A stretch of DNA of 64,000 bases from Hyphomonadaceae bacterium (GTDB lineage: Bacteria; Pseudomonadota; Alphaproteobacteria; Caulobacterales; Aquidulcibacteraceae), in assembly GCA_023384105.1 (NCBI GenBank), contig JAHDXR010000001.1:391080-455079 (forward strand), in the 5' to 3' direction. Positions 35,212-44,244 of the stretch are shown in pieces; positions within the stretch are counted from its first letter, which is position 1, and each line of letters begins with the position of its first letter. The position numbers and the translations under genes were made by a program. The notes beneath the pieces were generated by a model. The model was given only the letters and a program-made list of their open reading frames with translations, was not told the DNA's origin and searched no databases.

Positions 35212-37080
35212 ATGCCGCGCCTGCCGCCACACCCCGAACTCGACTGGAGCGATCCCGGCGCCCCGCGCGCGGCGGCGTTCGACGACGTTTATTTCTCGAA
35301 GCGGGGCGGACTGGCGGAGTCCGAGGCGGTGTTTCTGCGCGGCTGCGGATTGCCGGAAGGCTGGAAAAACAGGGATCGTTTCACCCTCTGCGAGCTTGGA
35401 TTCGGCACGGGGTTAAACATTCTGGCGGTATGGAGAGCCTGGAAATCGGCGCGAAACCCCCATGCGCAATTGCATATCTCCACCATCGAGGCATACCCGC
35501 TCGCAAGGGCGGACGCCGCCCGCGCCCTGGCGCAGTTTCCGGAACTGGCCGATCTGGCGGCGCGGCTCATCGAGCGCTGGCCGGTTCGGGCTTACGCGCC
35601 GCAGCGGCTCCGGTTTCCCGAGGACGGGTTTTCGCTGACGCTGCATGTAGGCGAGGCGGCGCCGGTTCTGGCGGGGCTGAGCGGGCAGTTCGACGCCTGG
35701 TTTCTCGACGGTTTCGCCCCGGCGCGAAACCCGGCGATGTGGTCGGCCGAAACGTTCCGGCACATCGCCCGGCTCAGCGCGCCCGGCGCGCGGCTGGCCA
35801 CGTTTACAGTCGCGGGCGAGGTGCACCGGGGCTTGAGCGCGGCGGGTTTCGAGGTCGAGAAGAAGCCGGGTTTCGGCGCCAAGCGCGAACGGCTTGAAGC
35901 GACGTTCCGCGGCAAGCCGGCCGGCCGGCCGGCGTCGATCTATCCGTCCGCCGCGGTCCATCCCAGGCGCGTCGCAATTCTTGGCGCCGGCATCGCCGGC
36001 GCAGCCGCCGCACATGCGCTGGCCGATCGTGGCGTCGAAACCGTGGCGCTCGACGCCGCCCGCACGCTCGGCGCCGGCGCCAGCGGCAACCCCGCTGGAT
36101 TGGTGATGCCCCGGCTCGACCGCGGCGGCGTGCTGCGGGCGTTTCACCTCGCGGCATACTTGCATGCGGTCGCCGCCTACGAACGGCTGGGCGTGTTCGA
36201 TCCTTGCGGCGTCGTGCAATATCCCAGCGGCGACGGCGACGCGTTGGCGGACTTGCTGGCGGACCCGCCCTTGCCGGCGGACTGGTTCGGCGCGGCGCCG
36301 GAAGGCGCTGCGCTGCACAAGCGCGCGGGCCTGGCCCAGCCGGTGTGGGTGCTGGAGGCGTTGCTTGCGCGAGCCAGCGTGCTGTACGAGTCGCCGGTCG
36401 AACGCCTCGAGCGGGTCGAGGACGGCTGGCTGCTGCGCGCGCCGGACAAGCGCGCGCTGCTGAAGGCGGACGCCGTCGTGCTCGCGTGCGGCTCGGCGCT
36501 GCGGCAGTTCGAGCCGGCGCGCTTTCTTCCGCTGCAGCTTTCGCGCGGACAGGTGGAATGGGGCGAGGGCGCGCCGCCGAAGCATGTCATCGTCCGCAGC
36601 AGCTATCTCGCGCCGTTCGCGGGCGGGGTGATGTTTGGCTCCACGTTCGACAAGGTGAGCGAGCCCAGTGCGCCGCAGCCGGACGGCGAGTCCCGATCCC
36701 GCAATCTGGCGGCGCTGCGCGAGCTTGCGCCGGACGTCGCCGCCAGCGTGGTCGAGGCGTCGCTGCAATCGCGCGCGGGGCTGCGCGCGGCGACGCCGGA
36801 CCGCGCGCCGGTCGCCGGCGTGCTGCCGGACGCGGAGCGGTGGCTGGCGCAGTACGCGCCGCTCGCGCATGGGCGCAAGGTCGAGACCGACCAGGCGCCG
36901 CCCGCGCACGAGGGCGTTTACGTGATCGGCGGTCTTGGCGCGCGCGGGCTCGCCACGGCGCCATTGCTGGGCGAGATCGTCGCCGCGGAGATGTGCGGCG
37001 AGCCGGCCATGCTGTCGCACGCGGAGCGGGAGGCGCTGCATCCCGCCCGCTTTCTGCACCGGGCGCTCAAACGAAGTTAG
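35212..37080 (+). CDS. mnmC: Bifunctional tRNA U34 modification enzyme MnmC (MnmD + oxidoreductase)
   Basis: 622-residue fusion that completes 5-methylaminomethyl(-2-thio)uridine at tRNA wobble position 34. The N-terminal methyltransferase (about 1-240) has LCELGFGTGLNILAVWRAW and DAWFLDGFAPARNPAMWS. The FAD-dependent oxidase domain starts at VAILGAGIAGAAAAHALAD (about 251) and runs to GLGARGLATAPLLGEIV. Both domains look intact; length is slightly short of the E. coli protein (about 668). MnmE/MnmG act before it. Confidence 0.94.
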   Translation: MPRLPPHPELDWSDPGAPRAAAFDDVYFSKRGGLAESEAVFLRGCGLPEGWKNRDRFTLCELGFGTGLNILAVWRAWKSARNPHAQLHISTIEAYPLARADAARALAQFPELADLAARLIERWPVRAYAPQRLRFPEDGFSLTLHVGEAAPVLAGLSGQFDAWFLDGFAPARNPAMWSAETFRHIARLSAPGARLATFTVAGEVHRGLSAAGFEVEKKPGFGAKRERLEATFRGKPAGRPASIYPSAAVHPRRVAILGAGIAGAAAAHALADRGVETVALDAARTLGAGASGNPAGLVMPRLDRGGVLRAFHLAAYLHAVAAYERLGVFDPCGVVQYPSGDGDALADLLADPPLPADWFGAAPEGAALHKRAGLAQPVWVLEALLARASVLYESPVERLERVEDGWLLRAPDKRALLKADAVVLACGSALRQFEPARFLPLQLSRGQVEWGEGAPPKHVIVRSSYLAPFAGGVMFGSTFDKVSEPSAPQPDGESRSRNLAALRELAPDVAASVVEASLQSRAGLRAATPDRAPVAGVLPDAERWLAQYAPLAHGRKVETDQAPPAHEGVYVIGGLGARGLATAPLLGEIVAAEMCGEPAMLSHAEREALHPARFLHRALKRS

Positions 37081-37081
37081 A

Positions 37082-37170
37082 GCGTCGTGCTGAATATCGG
37101 ACGTGGGCGAGAAACGGAAACGCTGCATGCCGGCTTCCAGCCGGCAACCCCGTTTCATCCCGCACGCCGA
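37082..37170. repeat. Tag plus TTCCAGCCGGC-type R1 copy
   Basis: The tag (GCGTCGTGCTGAATATCGG) starts 2 bp after the mnmC stop. GGAAACGCTGCATGCCGGC then TTCCAGCCGGCAACCCCG and TTTCATCCCGCAC follow. Nearly the same block lies at 59055-59105. It separates convergent genes. Confidence 0.75.
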
Positions 37171-37199
37171 GTGGAGACCCTTAAGCCGGGTGCTTCGCT

Positions 37200-38555
37200 T
37201 CAGTCGTTCGCCGCGTGGCGCGCTTCGATGGCGGCGTGCAGCTTGGCTTGCGCTTTCTCATCGAGGGGATAGCCGTACAGCGAGATCGCGGCCGCCAGGT
37301 AGAGCGCGACCGGGACGCCAATGAACAGGAAGCTCAGCATGCCGAGCGCGGCGGCGCTGTTGTCGGCCCCGAGCGCCGGCGCGAAGCCGACCACGCCCAG
37401 CACGGCGTAGGTGAGCGGTCCCGCGGCGACGCCGAGCTTCGAGGTCGTCAACAGCACGCCGAAATAGAGGCCGGAGCGGCGCGCGCCGGTGCGCAGCTCG
37501 TCTTCGTCGACGACATCGGCCATCAGCGCGCGCGTCAGCAGCACGCCGCCGCCCTGGGCCAGGCCGGCGATCGCCATCAGCGGCGCGACCACGAGGAAGT
37601 TTCCCGGCGGCAGGAACAAAAGCCCCGCCGTCGTCACGCTGCCGAACACCAGCGCGCCCTGCAGCGCAACGTGCTTGCCGAAGCGCCGCGCCGCCCACCA
37701 CCAGATCGGCACGCCCAGGAGGCCGGCGATGAAATAGATGGCCAGCAGCGTCTGCGCCGCGTTTTCGAACCGCAGCACGAACTGGAAATAGAACAGGAAG
37801 AGGCCGCCCGACGCGCCTTGCGCGACGCCGAGCAGGAGATCCGGCAGCAGCACGCGCAAGGCGAGCTTGTTGCTCATCAGCGTGCTCAGCGTCTCGCCGA
37901 GCGAGAGGTGCGGCTGCGGCGGCCGGTGCGGTTCGCGCACGAACCGCACCGCCAGCCAGGTGCAGAGCGGCAGCAGCGCCAGCAGCGTCCAGCCCATGAC
38001 GTGGACGGCGTCGGCGTTGGAGCCGCCGAAGCCCTGCGCCACCACCCCCGCCAGCACCAGCATCAGCACCTGGCCGACCATGCCCGCCACCTGCACCGCG
38101 CCCAGCACGTGGGTGCGGCCGTGATAGGTGGGCTGGAGTTCGGCGGCCCAGCCAAGATGGGCGATCATCATGCTGGCGTAGGCGAGATACATCGCAAACA
38201 CCGCAATCCCGGCCACGAGCGGGGGCACGCCTTGCGGCAGGCCGAGGAACACCACCCACAACAGGATCATCAGCACCGGCGCGCTGGCCGCGAGCCAGAA
38301 GCGGCGGCGTCCGAAGCTGTGTTCGGTGCGGTCTTGCACGCCCCCGATCCACGGATCGATGGCGAGGTCGAACAAGCGCGCGCCGAGGAAGATCGCCGAA
38401 ACCGCCCACAGCGGCAGCCCCAGATGTTCGGCGAAGTGCGGCGGGAGGAAAATGATCACCGGCAGCGACAGCGCCAGCAGCGGCGCAGCCGGCGCGGCGA
38501 ACGCCGCGATCTCAAGCGCGGACGTCTTGGGGGCTGTTCGGGGTGTGTCGGTCAA
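37200..38555 (-). CDS. MFS transporter, GPH (glycoside-pentoside-hexuronide) type
   Basis: 451 residues, about 12 membrane segments. Features of GPH symporters (MelB relatives): FLGARLFDLAIDPWIGGVQD with the paired acidic residues, then RTEHSFGRRRFWLAASAP, and after TM10 DVVDEDELRTGARRSGLYFG. Members carry sugars or sugar-like solutes with Na+ or H+; the substrate here cannot be assigned. Monocistronic, downstream of a divergent gap to the phosphatase gene. Confidence 0.88.
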   Translation of the reverse strand: MTDTPRTAPKTSALEIAAFAAPAAPLLALSLPVIIFLPPHFAEHLGLPLWAVSAIFLGARLFDLAIDPWIGGVQDRTEHSFGRRRFWLAASAPVLMILLWVVFLGLPQGVPPLVAGIAVFAMYLAYASMMIAHLGWAAELQPTYHGRTHVLGAVQVAGMVGQVLMLVLAGVVAQGFGGSNADAVHVMGWTLLALLPLCTWLAVRFVREPHRPPQPHLSLGETLSTLMSNKLALRVLLPDLLLGVAQGASGGLFLFYFQFVLRFENAAQTLLAIYFIAGLLGVPIWWWAARRFGKHVALQGALVFGSVTTAGLLFLPPGNFLVVAPLMAIAGLAQGGGVLLTRALMADVVDEDELRTGARRSGLYFGVLLTTSKLGVAAGPLTYAVLGVVGFAPALGADNSAAALGMLSFLFIGVPVALYLAAAISLYGYPLDEKAQAKLHAAIEARHAAND

Positions 38556-38626
38556 TCGCGTCCTCCGCCCTGTCCCCAGGGCGGGGCGAGCCTATCGTCG
38601 CAGTGTTCACGAGCGAACGCGCGCGA

Positions 38627-39415
38627 TCAACCGCCGCGAACGGTTTGCTGAAGCAGCGGCGCGAGCGTGGGGTTTGACGCAAGGATAGCGCCGGTCTTCA
38701 TGAAGTCGTCGCCGTCGATTTCGGTGCAGACGCCGCCGGCCTCGCGCACCAGCACCACGCCCGCGGCGATATCCCAAGCCGAAAGCCCGCGCTCCCAGAA
38801 ACCGTCGAAGCGGCCCGCCGCGACGTAAGCCAGATCGAGCGAGGCGGCGCCGAAGCGGCGGATGCCGGCCGTCTTCGCGATCACGCGTTCGATCTCCTGC
38901 AGCGCGCGCGCATGGCCCGGCTTGCCGTTGAACGGCGTGCCGGTGGCGAATAGGGCGTCGCGCATGTCGGCGCGGCCGGCGACGCGCAGGCGCCGGTCGT
39001 TGAGATAGGCGCCCATGCCTTTCTCGGCCCAGAACAGCTCGTCGCGTACGACGTTGTAGATGACGCCGGCGACCAGCACGCCTTCGCGCTCGAGCCCGAC
39101 CGAGATGGCGAAGTGGGGGATGGCGTGGAGGAAGTTGGTGGTGCCGTCGAGCGGATCGACGATCCAGCGGTGAGTCTTGTCGCTGCCTTCGACGCCGCCG
39201 CGCTCCTCCATCAGGAAGCCGTAGCCGGGGCGCGCCTTGGAAAGTTCCTCGAACAGCGTCTTCTCCGCCTTCACGTCGGCGGACGAGACGAAGTCGCTCG
39301 GACCCTTGCGTGAGACTTGCAGGTTCTCGATTTCGCCGAAGTCGCGCGCCAGCGCCCGCGCCGCCTTGCGGACGGCGGCGATCATCACGTTCATCGTGGC
39401 GGAAGCTTGCGGCAT
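38627..39415 (-). CDS. Inositol monophosphatase family protein (SuhB-like)
   Basis: 262-residue Mg2+-dependent phosphatase. Metal-binding motifs are GFLMEERGGVEGSD near residue 75 and WIVDPLDGTTNFLHAIPHFA (the signature DPLDGTTN), then SAWDIAAGVVLVREAGG. The family includes SuhB, which acts on inositol phosphate and also in rRNA transcription antitermination, so function may extend beyond metabolism. Full length, single gene. Confidence 0.92.
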   Translation of the reverse strand: MPQASATMNVMIAAVRKAARALARDFGEIENLQVSRKGPSDFVSSADVKAEKTLFEELSKARPGYGFLMEERGGVEGSDKTHRWIVDPLDGTTNFLHAIPHFAISVGLEREGVLVAGVIYNVVRDELFWAEKGMGAYLNDRRLRVAGRADMRDALFATGTPFNGKPGHARALQEIERVIAKTAGIRRFGAASLDLAYVAAGRFDGFWERGLSAWDIAAGVVLVREAGGVCTEIDGDDFMKTGAILASNPTLAPLLQQTVRGG

Positions 39416-39492
39416 GGCGATCCTGCGGGGAGGCGCGCTAGCTAGCAGGGGGCTCCCGGTGCGGCAAGGCCGGGCGCTGCCTTGGGGAGGCG

Positions 39493-40683
39493 TTAACCGG
39501 CCAGGATGGCGCGCGCGGCCCAGACGCCCGTCGCGAACGAGGCTTGCAGCAGGTAGCCGCCCGTCGGCGCCTCCCAGTCCAGCATCTCGCCGGCGACGTA
39601 GACGCCGGGAAGCGCGCGGAGCTGGAGCGCGTCGTCGACCGCGGACCGGGCGACGCCGCCCGCGCTGGAGATGGCGCGCTCAAGGCCCTGCGCGGCGAGA
39701 AGGCGAACGGGCGCGGCCTTGATCAGCTCGGCCAGCGCCTCCGGCGCACGCAGCGGCGGGCCGTTCTCGTGCAACAGGCCGATCGCGAGCGGCGTGAGGC
39801 CGAGCGCCTTGCGCAGCGTGGAGGAAAGCGAGTCGCCGCGCTTGGCGCGCGTAAGCTTCGCGGCGATCTGCGCATGGGTGAGGGCGGGGCGCAGATCGAT
39901 CGTCACGGTCGTGGGAACGCTGGCGCGCAGGCCCGCCGACAGCGCGTAGATGGCGCCGCCCTCGACGCCGTACCGCGTGATCATGGCTTCGCCGCGCACT
40001 TCGCGCGCGTCGTGACGGATAGCGATGGTCTTCAGCGGCTGGCCGGCGAAGCGCGACCGGAAATGCGCGCTCCAGGCGACATTGAAACCGGCATTGGCCG
40101 GCCGGAACGGCTCAAGCTGAACGCCGCGCGCCGCCAGGGCGTCCGTCCACAAGCCGTTCGAGCCGAGCCGCGGCCAGCTCGCGCCGCCCAGCGCCAGCAG
40201 CGTCGCGTCTGCGCGGAGCGATCGGACGGCGCCGCCGTCGGCAAATTGGAGCGCGCCGTCGTCGCGCCAGCCGAGCCAGGTCGTGTTGAGGCGGATGACG
40301 GCGCCCCGGTCCGCCAGACGCCGCAGCAATGCGCGCAGCAGCGGCGAGGCTTTCATCGCTTTCGGAAACACGCGCCCGCTCGATCCCGTGAACGTCTCCT
40401 GGCCCAGGCCTTCGACCCACGCGACCAAGTCCTCCGGCGCGAACGCTTCGAGCATGGGCCGCAGATGCGCCGCCGCTTCGCCATAGCGCGCAATGAACGT
40501 CTCGAACGGTTCGGCGTGCGTCAGGTTCAGGCCGCCGCGGCCGGCCATCAGCAGCTTGCGCGCCGCGCTCGGCATGCGCTCGACGACGACGACGCGCTTG
40601 CCCGCGGCGCTCAGCACGTCGGCTGCGATCAGTCCCGCCGGGCCGGCGCCGATGATGGCGACGGGCGTTTGCTCGCTCATCAC
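39493..40683 (-). CDS. FAD-dependent flavoprotein (HI0933/BaiN-like, TIGR03862 type)
   Basis: 396 residues. FAD-binding GAGPAGLIAADVLSAAGKR at the N-terminus, VVVERMPSAARKLLMAGRGG then LNLTHAEPFETFIARYG, and a second FAD contact LALGGASWPRLGSNGLW. The end (YVAGEMLDWEAPTGGYLLQA) closes the cofactor site. Family members are flavin reductases of unclear substrate. The initiator may be Met1 or Met2. It precedes the VOC and dienelactone-hydrolase-like genes by transcription order in the same strand block. Confidence 0.87.
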   Translation of the reverse strand: MMSEQTPVAIIGAGPAGLIAADVLSAAGKRVVVVERMPSAARKLLMAGRGGLNLTHAEPFETFIARYGEAAAHLRPMLEAFAPEDLVAWVEGLGQETFTGSSGRVFPKAMKASPLLRALLRRLADRGAVIRLNTTWLGWRDDGALQFADGGAVRSLRADATLLALGGASWPRLGSNGLWTDALAARGVQLEPFRPANAGFNVAWSAHFRSRFAGQPLKTIAIRHDAREVRGEAMITRYGVEGGAIYALSAGLRASVPTTVTIDLRPALTHAQIAAKLTRAKRGDSLSSTLRKALGLTPLAIGLLHENGPPLRAPEALAELIKAAPVRLLAAQGLERAISSAGGVARSAVDDALQLRALPGVYVAGEMLDWEAPTGGYLLQASFATGVWAARAILAG

Positions 40684-40692
40684 TGCAACAGG

Positions 40693-41091
40693 CTATTCGG
40701 GCGTATGGCTGACGGCTTCGATCTTGTTGCCGTCCGGATCGCGCACGAAAGCGGCGTAATAGCTGGGATGATACTCGGCGCGCAGGCCGGGGCGCCCGTC
40801 TTCGACGCCGCCCTGTTCGAGCGCGGCGAGGAAGAAGGCGTCCACCGCCGCGCGCGTCGGCGCCGTCAAGGCGACGTGAACGCCATTGCCCATGCTGGCG
40901 GGCTGGCCGTCGATCGGCAGCTGGACCCAGAAGCTCGGCTTGCCTTGCTGTCCGTAACCCACGCCGACCAGCTGGCCGCCGATTTCAACCGGCATCATCG
41001 GCGCCATGCCGAGCGGCGCGAGCGCCGCGTCGTAGAACGCCTTCGCGCGCTGCATGTCGGCGACGCCGACGGAGACGTGATCGATGGCCAT
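40693..41091 (-). CDS. VOC family protein
   Basis: 132 residues of a single glyoxalase-like fold: AIDHVSVGVADMQRAKAFYD at the start, AFVRDPDGNKIEAVSHTP at the end. Likely a metal-dependent lyase or isomerase, or a binding protein; substrate unknown. Lies 9 bp after the dienelactone-hydrolase-type gene and 9 bp before the flavoprotein gene, so the three form one operon (41760 down to 39493). Confidence 0.85.
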   Translation of the reverse strand: MAIDHVSVGVADMQRAKAFYDAALAPLGMAPMMPVEIGGQLVGVGYGQQGKPSFWVQLPIDGQPASMGNGVHVALTAPTRAAVDAFFLAALEQGGVEDGRPGLRAEYHPSYYAAFVRDPDGNKIEAVSHTPE

Positions 41092-41100
41092 GGACCCTCC

Positions 41101-41760
41101 TCAGCGCCAGCGCGCGAACCAGTCGAGCGTGCGCGCCACCGCCAGCTGGCTCGACGCGGCGTCGTAGTCGTTGCTGCCGGCGCGGCAGAAACCGTGTCCC
41201 GCATCGTAGAGATAGAGCGGCGCATCCGGCGCGGCCAGGCGCACCTTTTCGTAGTTCTCCGGCGGGATCGACGCATCGTGCGCGCCATAGTGCAGCATGA
41301 CCGGAACCTTGGGCGCGGCGTCGAGCAGAGTGGCGATCAGCCGTCCGTAGAAGCAGGCCGCGGCCTTGAGGCGGGCGCATTGCGCCGCCGCCATCCACGC
41401 CGCCGCGCCGCCATAGCAGAAGCCGGTGACGTAGACCGGCTGCGGCAGCGCGTCGATCGCGGCCTGGATGTCGCCCAGCACTTGCGGCCAGGGCGAGGCG
41501 GCGACGGCGGCGAGGCCCTTCTTCGCGCCTTCGGGATCGTGCGTGGCGTGGAAATCCGGTTCGATGCGGTCGAACAGGCCCGGGGCGATGGCGGCGTATC
41601 CCGCATCTGCGAACGCGCGGCACATGTCGGCGATGTGATCGGTCAGGCCGAAAATCTCCTGGATCACGACGACGCCGCCGATCGGCGCCGATCCAGGCGC
41701 CGCCTTGAGCGCGGTGATTTCGGCGCCGTCCGCGCCTTTCAAGCCGATGCGTTCAACCAT
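41101..41760 (-). CDS. Dienelactone hydrolase family protein
   Basis: 219-residue alpha/beta hydrolase with a cysteine nucleophile: VYVTGFCYGGAAAWMAAAQ (Cys in GFCYGG), acid in YGAHDASIPP, base in YDAGHGFCRAGSN. VVVIQEIFGLTDHIADMCR near the start carries the Glu typical of the family. Could act on lactones of aromatic breakdown, but many members are general hydrolases. MVERIGLK at 41760 is chosen as start. First gene of a three-gene operon and divergent from the protease-like gene. Confidence 0.88.
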   Translation of the reverse strand: MVERIGLKGADGAEITALKAAPGSAPIGGVVVIQEIFGLTDHIADMCRAFADAGYAAIAPGLFDRIEPDFHATHDPEGAKKGLAAVAASPWPQVLGDIQAAIDALPQPVYVTGFCYGGAAAWMAAAQCARLKAAACFYGRLIATLLDAAPKVPVMLHYGAHDASIPPENYEKVRLAAPDAPLYLYDAGHGFCRAGSNDYDAASSQLAVARTLDWFARWR

Positions 41761-41872
41761 GCGCCGTCTGTCGCACGCGGACGGCGTTTCGTCGAGCGGG
41801 TCATTCGCTCTCCGCAAATTGAGCGCGTTGTCACTGGTGAGGCGTAGGCGTCGAGTTCATGCTGGCGCCGCC

Positions 41873-42835
41873 ATGTCAGTGCTCGGCCGCTTTTTGCTGG
41901 TGGTTGCGTGCGCAGCGGCGATTGCGAGCGCCGCCGCCGCTGAGTGCGTGAATGCGCCCGATCTCGCCGCGTACCAGTCGGCGACGCCGGCCGACTTCGC
42001 GCTCGGACCGACGCGCTCGGACCGGATCGGCCGTGTGGTCGCCCCTGTGCGGGTGAACGGTCAAGGACCGTTCCGCTTCATCGTCGACACCGGTGCGAAC
42101 CGCTCGGTCCTGTCGAGCGCGCTGGCCGAGCGGCTGGGGCTGATCGCCACCGGGATGGGAGAGGTGCATACGGTGCATGGCGTCTCCGTCGCGCCGCTGG
42201 TCGACGTCGCGTCGGTGCACTATGGCCCGCTCGCGCTCGGGGCGGCCACGCTGCCGACGCTTCACGGCGACGTGCTCGCGGGAGAGCAGGGCTTGCTTGG
42301 CGTCGACGGCATGCGCGGCCGGCGCCTGCGCATGGATTTCGAGCGAAACTGCATCGAGATCACGCCCTCGCAAGGCGCGCGGCGCCTGCGCGGCTGGACC
42401 ACGGTGCGCGGCCAGCTGCGGTTTGGCCACCTAGTTGTCGTGCGCGGACGCATTCGCGGCGTGCCCGTCAATCTGCTGATCGACACAGGGTCGAACGCCT
42501 CGCTCGGAAACACCGCCTTGCGCGATGCGCTGCAGGCCAGGGTGCGGCGCACGCCGGGATTTGACGGCGTGCCTGCGTACACCGCCGGCGATCTGGTGGT
42601 GCTGGATCGCCTCGTGTTCATTCCGGCCTTGAGCGTGGGCGATCTCCAAGTGCGGAGCATCACCGCCTATGTCGGCGATTTTCATATCTTCGACGTGTGG
42701 GGCCTGCAGCAGGAGCCTACGCTGCTCGTGGGCATGGACGTGCTCTCGCAAACGCGCGGCCTGGCGATAGATTACGGGCGGGCGACGGTGCACTTCCACC
42801 TCCGCGAGACGACGCGCTTCGTCGGCTTCAACTAA
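41873..42835 (+). CDS. Retropepsin-like aspartyl protease with two DTG motifs
   Basis: 320 residues with a signal peptide (VLGRFLLVVACAAAIASAAA), so periplasmic or exported. Two retropepsin-type halves are visible: FRFIVDTGANRSVLS (Asp72) followed by LGVDGMRGRRLRMDF, and NLLIDTGSNASLGN (Asp204) followed by VGMDVLSQTRGLAIDYG. Most retropepsin-like bacterial proteins have one DTG per chain and must dimerise; this one may form its own active site. Start ATG at 41873 begins at the signal peptide. Confidence 0.82.
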   Translation: MSVLGRFLLVVACAAAIASAAAAECVNAPDLAAYQSATPADFALGPTRSDRIGRVVAPVRVNGQGPFRFIVDTGANRSVLSSALAERLGLIATGMGEVHTVHGVSVAPLVDVASVHYGPLALGAATLPTLHGDVLAGEQGLLGVDGMRGRRLRMDFERNCIEITPSQGARRLRGWTTVRGQLRFGHLVVVRGRIRGVPVNLLIDTGSNASLGNTALRDALQARVRRTPGFDGVPAYTAGDLVVLDRLVFIPALSVGDLQVRSITAYVGDFHIFDVWGLQQEPTLLVGMDVLSQTRGLAIDYGRATVHFHLRETTRFVGFN

Positions 42836-42838
42836 AAC

Positions 42839-42970
42839 GTCGCGCCGAATATCGGACGCGCCGACCCCCAATGGACCTCGGGCGTCCTCGCCCGCCTGCG
42901 CCTTATCGAACAAGCGCCTGCGCTTGTCGGTAGCGTCGCGCCGCGCCGGCGAGGACGCCGGCGCTCCATA
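42839..42970. repeat. Tag plus R1 doublet
   Basis: The tag GCGCCGAATATCGGACGCG begins 7 bp after the protease stop, then the doublet 42870-42970 starts ATGGACCTCGGGCGTCCTCG and ends GGACGCCGGCGCTCCAT. The left arm is mutated (CTCGGGCG for CGCCGGCG). The centre CTTATCGAACAAGCGCCTG matches the copy at 19240. Separates convergent genes. Confidence 0.85.
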
Positions 42971-43002
42971 GCGCGCTTGCGCCGGATTTAGCGCGCGGCG
43001 CG

Positions 43003-44244
43003 TTAGCCGAGCGGAATGCGGGACGGTTTGTCGAACAGGCGGCCGCGCTCGGTCCACAGCACCGCCGCCAGCGTCGCCGCGCCCGACAGGGCGAGCCCGA
43101 ATGCGAACGGGGCGAGCGTGCCGTCGAACGCGCGCGCGATAAGGCCGCCGGCGAGTGCGCCGCCGGTCGCGGTCACGGCGCCGAACAGCGCCGAGGCGGA
43201 GCCGGCGATGCGGCCCACCGGCTCCATCGCCAGCGCATTGAAGTTGCTCGCGACCAGCCCGAACATCGCGAACGTGAGCGCGAGCAGCGGCGTGAACACC
43301 CAGAAGCCGGCGAGGCCGGCGAGCGCCAGCAGCGCGATCGCCGCCGCCCCCAGCGTCATGCCGAGCGTCATGATGTGCGAAAGCCGGCGCATGCCGTGGC
43401 GGACCACCAGCCGCGAATTGAGAAAGGTGCCGCAGGAGATGGCGATGGCGATCGAGCCGAACGCGATCGGGAAGGCGGGGCCGAGGCCGAAGACATCGAC
43501 GAAAATCTGCTCGGACGAGGTGATGTAGCCGAACAGGCAGCCGCTCACGAACGTCGACGCGATCATGTAGCCGACGGTCTGCCGCTCGCGCAGCACCGCC
43601 AGATAGTTCACGGCGACGCTGCGCGGCCTGAACGGGGCGCGGTGCTCCGGCTTCAGCGTCTCCGGCAGCCGGATCAGCGCCCAGCCGAGCACCACGAGCG
43701 CATAGATCAGCAGCGCGCCGAAGATCCAGCGCCAGGGCGCGACGAACAGGATCAGCTGGCCGAGGCCCGGCGCCACGATCGGCACGATCATGAATACGGT
43801 CATCGCCATGGACATGACCTGCGCCATGCGGCGGCCTTCGGTGAGATCGCGGACGACCGCGGTGGCGATGACGCGGGTCGCCGCGGCGCCCACGCCCTGC
43901 ATCGCGCGCGCCGCGAGGAACAGCTCGAAGCTCGGCGCGATCACGCACAGGATCGAGCCGGCGATATAGATCCCCAGCGCATAGATCAGCACGCTGCGGC
44001 GGCCGAAGGAGTCCGCGAGCGGGCCGTAGATCAGCTGCGCGACGCCGAACAGGGCGACATAGGCGACGACGACAAGCTGGCGGTCGTTGTCGTTGGTCAG
44101 CGCGAAGTCGGCGCCGATCTGCGGCAGCGCCGGCAGCATGATGTCGATGGCGAGCGCGTTCAGCGCCGAAAGCGCCGCCACCATGGCGACGAGTTCGAAC
44201 GTCGAGAGCGTGCGTTGCCGGGGAGGCGCAGGCCCCTCAGGCAT
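43003..44244 (-). CDS. MFS multidrug transporter (Bcr/CflA type)
   Basis: 413-residue, 12-TM exporter. Typical Bcr/CflA features: [16 protein letters not shown] near TM1, [20 protein letters not shown] (motif A), and [21 protein letters not shown] in TM4-5 (motif C region). Its start overlaps the 3' end of ychF by 8 bp, so it can be translated from the ychF transcript. Substrates in the family include bicyclomycin, chloramphenicol and others; not predictable here. Confidence 0.9.
   Translation of the reverse strand: MPEGPAPPRQRTLSTFELVAMVAALSALNALAIDIMLPALPQIGADFALTNDNDRQLVVVAYVALFGVAQLIYGPLADSFGRRSVLIYALGIYIAGSILCVIAPSFELFLAARAMQGVGAAATRVIATAVVRDLTEGRRMAQVMSMAMTVFMIVPIVAPGLGQLILFVAPWRWIFGALLIYALVVLGWALIRLPETLKPEHRAPFRPRSVAVNYLAVLRERQTVGYMIASTFVSGCLFGYITSSEQIFVDVFGLGPAFPIAFGSIAIAISCGTFLNSRLVVRHGMRRLSHIMTLGMTLGAAAIALLALAGLAGFWVFTPLLALTFAMFGLVASNFNALAMEPVGRIAGSASALFGAVTATGGALAGGLIARAFDGTLAPFAFGLALSGAATLAAVLWTERGRLFDKPSRIPLG

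Noticed and set aside
39544..41847. Open frame of 767 codons on the plus strand opposite three genes
   Set aside because: It runs across the flavoprotein, VOC and dienelactone-hydrolase-like genes, all of which have intact family motifs; composition is shadow-like.
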